64,000 nt of DNA from Rhynchonema sp. JSB1_4 (lineage: Eukaryota; Nematoda; Chromadorea; Monhysterida; Xyalidae): positions 49,265 through 113,264 of the forward strand of contig JASAMV010008603.1 of NCBI GenBank assembly GCA_030248065.1, read 5' to 3'. The translations under genes were made by a program, and so were the position numbers. A model generated the notes under the pieces. It saw only the letters and a list, made by a program, of their open reading frames with translations, was not told the origin of the DNA and did no database searches. Below are positions 11,804 to 22,200 of the stretch, in pieces. The stretch's first letter is position 1. Each line of letters begins with the position of its first letter.

Positions 11804-12769
11804 GGCGTGTGTGGTACTTCCAACGTAAAAGAAATCTAAAATGTTCAAATTCGTTTCAGCGCGTGGCTTTCGTATCATCGCGATGAAATTGGGCCTTGTG
11901 GGAGATCTTTGTTTCAAGCGAGTCGGTGTGTGACTCAAATCCTTTGTGAGCTACCGTAACAGTAAGGTGGGAGGGCTGCTGATCTGAAGCTTTCAGAGTT
12001 GTGCACGCGCTGTACCATCCCGTTGCGAGCACGTATTTTTGTACAAACATGCAGAAAATCATCGCATTCTGATGCTGTATCGCTTCAGGTTGATTTAATC
12101 TTGGCTGGCCCAGTCCCATGTTGCTTCTTATGCGACTTCAAAAACAGTATGTTTTGCTGGTGGACAACATGTTATAGCTTAGCTGTACTTTTCCATTTTT
12201 GACGCGACCAAATGAGCTTAAAAGCATAAAATGACCAATGAATCTATTTCAGGACGTTCACTGCATTCGGCAAACCAAAATTAACACAATATCAGCGATT
12301 TCGTTCTTGAAGGAACCAATTTTTGGTGGCCCGGAAAGAAAAAAATGTTACCTGGAAAATAAGTTTTTTTTAAAAAAGTATTCGATAACAAAATTTTTTT
12401 ATTTCAATCCTACGCTAGACCAAATCACAGTGACAACCACATCGCAAGATATCGCCCAATCACGTTTCACCTCCGACCACGCCCGACCCGACCATGCCAG
12501 CAAACTGCAGACCGGCCATGGCATTTCTACAAACGTTGCTTTCTAATTACCCATGCTTGTGCCCGGGCACCCATAGCTGCCGTTACAGTATACCTTATCT
12601 GAAGCTACCCATTAGCACACCCCCAGGCTCTCTGTTATCGTTACCCAAAGCTACTCGTAAAAGTGGAACACACTGCGCATGTTTTTGTTGCAGATAACCA
12701 CATGGGAGCAAATACAGTATGTACTAAATGTCATGTTCAGGAGAAAAACCAATGCTCGTGCCAGGCTTG
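11804..12769. other. Upstream region of the second tandem receptor
   Basis: No supported exon. Contains A/T tracts near 12350-12410 and a CCCGACCCGACC stretch near 12483. It should include the promoter of the minus-strand receptor starting at 11803. Confidence 0.3.
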
Positions 12770-12930
12770 GGTTAAAAAAGTAAAAATTGAAAAAAAATTT
12801 CAAAAAAAGTTCGCCACCTCTTTTTTTTAAAAATTAGAAAAGCAAGTTCTCACTTTTTTGTTATTTCACAACTTTTTGTTATTTTCCCCCTTTCTTGTTG
12901 TAAAAAGGCATGTTTTGCGCATGTTTCTGC
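12770..12930 (+). repeat. AT-rich dispersed repeat, inverted partner of window start
   Basis: Reads GGGTTAAAAAAG, then AAGTTCGCCACCTC, then blocks of T with TGTTATTTCACAAC and a CATGTTT end. This is the reverse complement of positions 1-180 with some divergence. The two copies point towards each other around the three receptor genes. Confidence 0.7.
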
Positions 12931-13670
12931 TTGTTTTTTTCTCAACAAATCGCCTGCGGCACTTGTATTTCACTTCGGTACAATGCCTTTACAATGTTAG
13001 ACAGTCCGTGGCTCTACTGAACGACCTAAATAGCCATCATGATGTGCGCATTCAGTTCCTTCCAAAGAAAAAACCGCTTAAAGTATAATGTTATTATGCA
13101 AAATCGCCGGAGGTAACTAGTTGCGGGTTAGGCAGCTGAGGTAATGCGCCAGTTATTTATGTACCTTACTCGTGTGACATGATTTAACTTTTCATTACAA
13201 CCTTATGGTGGACAGACTATCCCCAACACGAATTGTCACGTTATCGGGCTCAATCGTCAAAACCATCACCTCGCTATTGCCCGTTTGTGAACACACAACC
13301 GGTCGGTATCAACTACTCCTATATTCTCAACACAAATCAAATACACTTACAAAAAAGTGTCGACAATTTTTCACATTGAGAACCAAAATTTTTGTGGTCC
13401 GAAAGGAAAACAAAGTAAAATCTTAAATTTTTTTTTCAAATTCAACAAAATTAAAGAAAGGTTCGATAATAAATTTTTTTAATCCAACCCTGGCTCGTTC
13501 TGCTGCAGTACCGCTGCCGGCTAATTGACCCTCCACTGACCAGAAGCAGTCGATTTGCGTCACTGCCGTTAAAAATAGCGGCCGTGGTGCGAACAGCCAA
13601 CGACATTTTCTTACGTTTCACGGTGTGTTCACGCTGTGGATCCTGGGTTATGTTTAAGGCCCAACTATAC
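12931..13670. other. Intergenic, no gene seen
   Basis: Short unsupported frames only. A/T tracts around 13425-13495 end in CCAACCCTG, resembling the edge of the repeat at 1-180, so a truncated further copy is likely. Confidence 0.3.
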
Positions 13671-13816
13671 TTCGTTCTCTCAGAGAACAAAGAGCAAATT
13701 CTCGCGCGCTGATTGGTCCACGTATGTTCAACAGCCAATCAGCGCGCGAGATTTTGTTCTTTGTTCTCTGAGAGTACAGTACAAAGTACAGTACAGTACA
13801 GTACGAAGTACAGTGT
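13671..13816. repeat. Foldback MITE followed by a GTACA microsatellite
   Basis: Arms reading CTCTCAGAGAACAAAGAGC and CTCGCGCGCTGATTGG are mirrored by CCAATCAGCGCGCGAG and TTGTTCTCTGAGAG, leaving a loop of about 20 nt centred near 13724. The right arm is followed directly by irregular GTACA/GTACAAA repeats to about 13816. No target-site duplication is evident. Confidence 0.7.
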
Positions 13817-14218
13817 ACCAGCGCACAAACGAAATGAAAGCACTTGCGCATGACAAGGTAATGCAAATTTATCACGAGTGATACTTTTTTCGGAAAGGGG
13901 ACTTATTTGGCATTCTCCGGGTGCCGCCCTAGCCGAAATTTCTGCGAGGGCAAGTGACAGTGAACCGATCCGCTACAGTGTGTGTACGGTATACTGTATA
14001 CATGCAGTTCGATATCGGCCGTCTCTTGGGTTGTTGACTCTTGATTTTGTCGGTGAAACATGGCTAATACATACAGTGTCGTCAAATCAAGCAAGAATAC
14101 ACGAGCCCCAAATGAGCGCGAGAAATAACGATTGATGATTTGACCAGCCAAGCATTTGTATTGGTCGTACAATGACTATATGAGAATCCATCCAAAATTA
14201 TTCCTGAATTGACAGGCC
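13817..14218. other. Intergenic, no gene seen
   Basis: No exon with recognisable content on either strand and no clear repeat ends. Confidence 0.3.
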
Positions 14219-14709
14219 AGGGAGCACTTTCTATTTCATACAAATTGTAAGTTCTTACAAAAAAAAACGCTACAATTTGTACCCAGGTACAAAAGTCACT
14301 TTACGCAGTTACAATTGTGACTGGGTACAATTGTACCCAGCTACAAAAGAAAATTTTGTAACTCGCATTGTAAGAAAGAGAAAATTTGTAGCTGGGTGCA
14401 CACCGGTGGGACCGTCCTAACTCGACACAATTTGATTGTTTATCCATTATTTGACCCGGGCCCGATTTTTTAAATAATGTTTATCATCTCTAGAAGCAAT
14501 TTATTGGAAACTAATTTTATCAAACATGCGTTTTCATGGTTGCCTAAGCGAAAGAAAATCGTGCTATCGAAACATTTTCAGCTCTATTGTATCCAGCTAC
14601 AAAAAATTGTGACTGGATACAAAATTATTGTGGAAAGTGGATTTACAATTGCTTGTAACTTTTGGCTACAATTTGTAAGTTTTTATTGTATAAAATAGAA
14701 AGTGCTCCC
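14219..14709. mobile_element. Inverted-repeat element with GGGAGCACTTTCTATTT ends
   Basis: The left edge GGGAGCACTTTCTATTT is matched by AAATAGAAAGTGCTCCC on the right, about 490 bp apart. The interior contains nested palindromic units based on ACAATTGTACCCAGCTACAA. No convincing target-site duplication was found; ends beginning CAGGGAGC would suit a hAT-type MITE but this is a guess. Confidence 0.65.
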
Positions 14710-15217
14710 AGAAATTTCAAATTGACATAGCCCGGCAACGTGTAATGACACGTAGAGTGCAATAAGCGAAATATTTCAGAGATTAAAAACGTGGTTGACT
14801 GGCTGGTTTATTTTCAGATGAAAATGTTTTGCAAGAAAAACAAATAGCCCAGTGGTTAAGCGTGGCTCATCCTTGGAATCCTGAAGATCAAGGTGGTTTT
14901 GGATGGATTCTCATATGGTCATTGTGCGACCAATACAACCCTGAAACATCAGGCAATTTAGTGCCTGACACACGTGCGTGGTTTTTTATCCGTATTTTAC
15001 AGATTGTTGCACATCTTTGCTTTATCGTTTGGCGTTTTTATTGTTCGGCGCCATTCACATTGGTCATTTTCAATATTTGTTGAATTGTTATTTTTCAAAA
15101 GAAAATAGAATTCCATGCCTGCCCTTATTGTTTTTTTATTAATCGTCGTTAGCGCGATAGAAATTTAACAGAATGACTGTACACAAAAAACGGCTGATGG
15201 TACGATCGTCAACTTAA
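14710..15217. other. Intergenic, no gene seen
   Basis: An 84-codon frame at 14829-15083 has no recognisable domain. Nothing else identified. Confidence 0.3.
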
Positions 15218-15749
15218 AGGGTGTGTCTAACGTCTCTTAACCCCATGTTTTGTGAGGTGCAATCGAAAGATGACCTCGACAGGCCGGCGTGTGCAAAAAA
15301 CCGCGTCTTGTAACTCGCTAAATCGCGAAATCTTGAGGGTTACTTTTCGAATTAAATCAATTTCCGGACACAAAACTCCAGGCGCTTTTGAGTGGGCGCT
15401 ACTCACGTTTGGCATTATTCTGCTGAAACATTGCATGTTTAAGCGCGGCTCAGCCGCCTACACAATGCACGTAGACGCTCAACACACACCGCTCTGGCTG
15501 CTGGCTTGACTGTGGACACAATGAATGTTTCATTTAACACATAGAAGCTGGTTTGTGTGTGTTTCGCTTCGCAGCTTTTTTCCGTCAGCTCAGTCTGAAT
15601 TTTGTGTCCGGAAATTGATTTAATTCGAAAAGTAACCCTCAAGATTTCGCTAGTTAGAAGACGCGGTTTTTTGCACACGGCGGCCTTTCGAGGTCATCTT
15701 TCAATTCCACCCAACAAAACATGGGGTTAGGAGACGTTAGACACACCCT
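15218..15749. mobile_element. TTAA-flanked foldback element (piggyBac-like MITE)
   Basis: Termini AGGGTGTGTCTAAC and GTTAGACACACCCT are each flanked by TTAA (15214-15217 and 15750-15753), the piggyBac target signature. The arms extend about 170 bp inward on each side, including CTCAAGATTTCGC and TTTCGAATTAAATCAATTTC and their complements. The central part between about 15385 and 15590 is unique. No transposase is encoded. Confidence 0.8.
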
Positions 15750-16205
15750 TTAAGCAACCGGAAATGAGCATGAGAAATTATACATGGAAGTCGACGATCG
15801 GAGTTGACGACAGCACGATAAGCCACAAAAAAAACAGAAGGAAATACGTCTGTCACCATTCTGCAGCAAGTTAGGGAATAAAACAGCAACAATATTACAA
15901 GCTTGGTTTAGTATCAAAACAGCTGAAATTCATTTGCATAAAGCAAGCACATGCATTTCGAATAAAATACAACAGGACAAAAGCGGCCTTGACCTCAATC
16001 ACACCCACAGTTGGAGCACATAAACACAGGAAAAAAACAATTCGGGGCACTTTTCACAGATTGCAGAAAATGGGGTAGGTACTTACACGAAAACATTAAT
16101 TTGCACTTGCTTATTTCAGCGTTCAACAGGTCGTATATGATCTCAAAACTGAGAATTGTTGACAGTATAAATGTAAAAAAAAACATCATTAAGAGCAAAA
16201 AACCA
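15750..16205. other. Region downstream of the LAPTM-like gene
   Basis: Follows the minus-strand stop codon at 16208-16206, so it should hold that gene's 3' untranslated region. Translating past the stop gives hydrophobic sequence (16200-16060), but it is out of frame with the spliced product and is not called. Confidence 0.35.
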
Positions 16206-19200
16206 TCAGGTTTCAGTTTCGGTTCTTGCGGAAGTATTCTGTGTTGAATCCCGTTCCGGTCCCTCACGGGTTTCACTGGGTTGCTGTTCGCGATGTAGTA
16301 GAGTATCCATCACACCTTGCGCTTCGGCTTCAGCCTACAATTTATTTCGTGCGTTTGTGTTTGAACTTTGCTGTAGTTTTCGCTGAAAAAACCTGTTTCG
16401 TAAATTCAATATCAAAATTCGATCATTGTAGCCGGCATCAAACATAGCGACAGGAGCGGAATGGTCCTGAGCACAATGTCTCTAATTTTATGCTGGTCAA
16501 TTTCCAAATCCGAATATAGTGGCTAAGTTCCAAAAATAACATCTAAAAGTCATACGGACAGGGACAAACAATCACCATGTTTATCATACAGACAAAAATG
16601 CCAACGCCAATAGGACCCTCGGCGGGGTTCGAACCCACAGCATCCCATATCCCAACAAGGCACGCTCAGCCCACTGTGCAACGAACGGCAACGTACCTGA
16701 GCCTGTTTCATCGACATGATCGTTTCGTAGGCAGGTGGCGGCATACAACTGGCGCTGGACGCGGCCCAATACGGCGGCGGCAGGTCCATGTACGAAGCCG
16801 ACGTCGGGTCCTGGTCTGAGCCGGGGATCTCCGTCAGCCGGACGTTGTCTCGACGCAGACCAGAAGTCGATGATGTGGAGCATGTGGCGGGATGACTGCT
16901 GGAAAAAGGACTTGTAATTCTAACAGTTTTTTTGGGCAACACTCCTTCGCAAACTGCTGTGTGTCTCTCCTGGTCCCAGACCACACCCCCAATAGGGGTA
17001 GCCTTCAGGCAGCCTTTCTTTCTTGCGCCTAACCCCCGCCGGCTGTCCAGCTTTTTTTTGCTCGGACCGCAACCACGTCTTTCTTTCCTGCGTCTGGCCA
17101 CACCACTGCTTCTCATGCCCACCAATAAAAATATTGGTGCCAATAAAAATGTTCCACGTCCGGCATAAAGACAGCACAAGTAAAAAAAATTGTTTCGTTG
17201 CAAGTACGGCGTGCGAAAAACAAGTAACCAACCAAACAAAATGAAAAAAAAATGAGCTAATATTGCAGCACGGTGCATTTGCGCCAGCATGTTCTGCGAC
17301 AAAATTGGCTTTCTGGCATTGCAAATTCGACCAGCGCAACGCATGTTGATTAAAAAAGCATTCATCACTACTCACCGATTGTGCCGGCGCGACCGTGCGC
17401 TATCCCGAGCTGCCCTTGATGGTGGACGACTCCAGTACGAACAACCTGAAATGACAGTGGGACAGAATGTAATTTATTCACCGATTGGCGAACGGAACGC
17501 GGCCATACCATTTCGTTCACTACGAATAATACTCACGGTGCAAGGGTGTATTACATTTGGCTCATCACCGATCATAATGAGCGATATCAAGCTCGGAGAT
17601 CAAATTTTATCGGATGTGACCTACGTTGGTTGCATCGACATTTAGTGGGGCCACTAATTTCATCCAGCTCAGCAGTTATGGCGAACAACGCTGGTTATAA
17701 TCAGTGGCACCACCATATCCTTTTTTTAAAAAAGGTCACGTGACCAGGTTACATGTTTCTACCGTCGCGTTGCACCTGTATGACGCGATTTCTGCTGCCT
17801 GGATAAAAACCTGAAAGATGAACCAAGGCCGGACCGATCCGATCACTAAGTTTGATATCGCTCCAAATTTGAGGGTCACAAAATTTTTCCGAAACACCGC
17901 AGCCCGGTGATCTTCCTATAAAGTCTGTGCCAATCGCGAGCGCTGCACTCAACCTCTAGAAATCAGTGGTGTAGCTACCCAGGCGGGGCGGCAACCTACT
18001 GTACCACCCAAAATGCGGGGCGGCAACCTACCTACTGTACCAGCCGAGCTAGGGGGGGGGGGGTCGTACCACTTGGGGGGGGGGGGGGGGGGGCCCCCCC
18101 GCCCTCATCTGGAAACCGAAATTTTTTATGTCTAAATACTGAAGAAAATGTGGCCTAAAACACTAATTTCGCGCGCAGCGCGCGATTTTTCGCCTATTTG
18201 CAGACAAATATGCTAATTTTATGCAATTTTAAGCCAAAAATGAATGTTTTGGGTGAAAAGTTAGGTGGGGCGGCAACCTACCTACTGTACCAGGGGAGGG
18301 GCGGCAACCTACCTACTGTACCAGGCGAGGGGCGGCAACCTACCTACTGTACCTTGGGGGGACCCCCCCCCCCCCCCCCCCCCCCCCCCCGCCCCCAGCC
18401 ACACCATTGCTAGAAATCATGCGGAAAGAAAATGACGAAACCAAAACCAAAATGTCGGTCACCTTGTTTTTCGGTGAAATACTGGAAACATCTGAAGGGC
18501 ACGTAGAACCAGGCGATCTGCAACATCAACAGCACCAGACCCCGCGTCATACGATCGGAATCTTTGGAGTAGAAACCTGGATAGCAAAGGTCAACGTTGG
18601 ACGGTGCAACAGAAAGGGGGTATTCTCTCTCATAATATACTACACCGTCAAAGCCACTGGAAAGTCCAGCGTCATTCATTGAGGCATAATCAGAGCCAGG
18701 GCTCAAGAATAACGTAGAGTCACCGTGTTAAGGCAAAGAATCTGCGTATGGGAGCTCGGCGAACGGAACGTACAAATATTTACACCGGCACAACAAAAAA
18801 GAACAGCGCAAAAACTTTCCCCGCCAGGCCCCTGGACAAACCCACCCCTACCCCGGGCCAAACCGGGGCCCACCAGAAAGCAATAACCACACAACCGAAC
18901 CAAAAAAAACTACCACAACACCACAACCAAACCCGATTAAGAGCGCGGGGGAATAGTAACAGATAGGTGTCAATGGAATAGGGTTCACAAATCGAAAAAA
19001 ATGGATTTCGCTCATATTGCACAAAAAGTTGACTACTACACTTACTAAGACACATACAAAATTTTGGTTCCAAAATCCAAAGCATTAAATAGTTATGGGC
19101 GCATTTAAGTGGGCAGGTCGAAGATTTCTTGAAATTCCAAAAATGTACCAAGTTTATGTTGATGAGGCTGTCATTTGTTTTAGATCGGGTGCTATTTAAT

Positions 19201-22200
19201 GAAAATCACACATAATAGTCAATTTGTTATCTACTTTTCAACCATGTAAAAATAAAGGCAAAAATTCGCTGAATTTTCTCTTCCGTTGAATTTTTCAAAA
19301 ATCAGCTCTGAAATTTAATGCATATCAAAAACAACCAATTTTAAAAAAGTCCTCACCGACGAATTCTTTCTATTTGGTCTCAAAATGTGCGCCATAAAAT
19401 TCTGATATTGGTTTATAAATCTGGTTTGTGACAAATTTGAATATCTCCTGAAAAGTTTAGATAAAGAACATTTTTTTTGTTTTTTTCTCGCTTTTTTGTC
19501 TTTTTCTTTGCACGGATTCACATTGGAGAAACGACCGATGTGGGTGTCACGAACGGCAACAAGATGCTTGTCAATGTAGTTTGAAAGTAAACAGCTTGTT
19601 CATGACACATGACAAGCTATCAAAATGGATACAAGTTCAGAAATGCAAGCTATTTGGCACCGGCCGTGATTGGCAATAATGATTTTTCAAGTGGCCGACA
19701 ATTCGCTATGCATCACACGAGGTGAGCAACAAGCAACAACAACACACATTATACAAGCAGTCAACACACACATTATAGCTGCAACACAACACGTTTTATG
19801 TAAACGGCAGAACACACATGCGCACGCGCAATTACATTTATGTAACACATTAAGGCAAGCCAGCGGTTGGATTGCATAGCGCAATCGGTTAGGCGCAGCA
19901 TTGAGCATGCGTGCGTGTGTCTGTCGCGCAGGTTCAAACCCTGTAGCGTGTGTTTTTTTGCGTCGCGGGTTTTGGGTGAACGTTTTACCATTATTACTTT
20001 TTATTTCGTAACTTGATGCAATGCAAAAACATTTAGAAATAGGCAAGAGTTGAAACAAAACGAATAGCCATTCACAGATTTGCTGCATTTTCCTAACAAG
20101 CGGTTGCCTTGAAAAGCACATAAATTGAAAGTACTCTCGTGGTATTTACAGTTAAGAAACACATATGTAGGTTTCAGCAGCATACACATCAGAACTAATA
20201 TTTGGCAATCACATACATCAATTTTTACATATTCCATCATTCAATTGAGCTGCGTACCACGATACAACAAGAAAGAAAATAAAACGACGAAATTTTTTTT
20301 GCTTCATACTAACATAAATTGCCGACAATATTCAAATTTGTCACAAACCAGATTTGTACGCCAATACCAGAATTTTATGGCGCAAATTTTGAGACCCAAT
20401 AGAAAGAATTCGTCGGTGAGGACTTTTTTAAAATTGGGTGTTTCTGAGAAGCACTCGTTTTTTTGACATTTTTTTAAAAAAATGCAATGGAAGAGAAAAC
20501 ATCCAATATCATGCAACTATTTTTGCGCAGCTGAAAAGCGGACAAAAAACTGCTATGAGTTTGCAAATTTCAGCACCGAATGTAGTTTATCGGCCGAGAT
20601 CCAATTGGATTGACATTTATTTTTTCAGCATTTTTCATTTTTAAAATTTCCCAAAAAATGCAAACGGAGCACCTTTAAATTGAAATTACTGAAAGTATAC
20701 TTAAATTTGGAATGCCAAACTTGGTGAGCATTCCTAAATATGTTGTGGCATTGATTTCCCATCAAAAAAACCATATCCAAAATTTCAGTTTTGTGAACCG
20801 TAGTTTGCGATTCTTACCACCCCACGCTCTTAACAAGTTTGCAGCCAGCAGCCAACCTTCAACGGTGTGCAGGCAATACAACGATATGAACACAGTACGC
20901 ACGATCAAATGCGGCACCAGACACCAACGTCGCGCTTTGCGCACGCCATAGAGCAACAACAACACGACCACGCTGTCGAACAGAAGTTTCAGCGCGAAAC
21001 CGCCTGCCGAAATATTTCGATTGGTTTTTCTTACTTTTTAGTTTTTTTGTCGAAATTGGAGTACGTTCTGGGCTAGGGTTAGAGAGATGTCGGGTGTCGG
21101 GTGCCAAAAAAGTGTAGGTGTCGGGTGTCGGGTTTTTTGGGACCCGACACTTATGGTCCAAAACATCAGTTTTGCTGAGAGAAGAATTTTGAGAGAAAAT
21201 TTTCTTCGAACCATATATTTCCGAAGACGCAGAATGTGAGATTTTGGTGTTAATTTCGTGCGAAAATACTTGAATTCAGTAACTTGAGCCAAAAAATTTC
21301 AGTAATTTCAGATTCTGGGCTGACATCACCATCGCCGGTAGGTATGATAATGCGCAACGGCACAGAGTTTGAGGCACATCCTGACGTTTCATTAGGATGT
21401 TTTGTCCGCGGAAACGAGAAAATTCCGGCACTCCCGGAATATACGGGACCTGACCAAAATAGACTAAATGGGCTCTGAAAGGTCATAAAACTTTTCCTGG
21501 GGTTTTAATGGATGCTGAAAACGACGCAAAGCATTTTCACATCATTAGATCTGCAAGCCTTGTGCCATTTGATCCCAAACCATTGCCAAAATATCGGTTG
21601 GCGGTGATGCTTAGACGGGTTCGAATCCCACCGTGGACAACCACCTCGAAGTGTAAAGCTGAACTTTTTCTGGATTTTATGCTTTGTATGGACAGGTCTT
21701 CCTGGCTGGTGCCTAAGCCTAAGCCTAGTGCTAAACATAAGCCTGGGGATAAGGTACAAACAGGTGGACAAGAGCTCCAAGCAGCTTGTCAGGCTTATTG
21801 AGGTTCAGTCAGGCTTTCAGGTGTTAGGCTTAGCTGCGATGTCAAAATGGTTTCCATAACCGTTTTCAGCGCCTCTGAAAACCACAGGAAAGGTTTTATC
21901 GCATTTCAGTGCCGATTCAGAAGTTTTCTGGCTAGGTCCCGTATATTCCGGGAGTGCCAGTTCCTTCCGTGCCCGTCGAAAACCGCGAATCTAGGTTTTA
22001 TGGAGGCTTTCGACGAACACCACATGTTTATTCGTCTTCAGTTTATCCGGCCAAACCAGCCTTCCTAAAAGTTGACCGCTCCACAAGTGGTCTTCTGTAA
22101 TATTCGCAAATTGCGATCAGTTCACTTTCCTTCCACAGAAGTGGCCGCAAATGACTCGCACTCAAGATCCGTGCTCAAGCAGTATCAATGATACTAAATC

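Noticed and set aside
16550..17368. 272-codon minus-strand frame read as one protein
   Set aside because: It fuses a genuine exon (16898-16697) with intron sequence on both sides. The exon joins other exons in phase.
19868..19950. Functional tRNA-Ile gene
   Set aside because: Boxes A and B are present, but the anticodon and acceptor stems do not pair.
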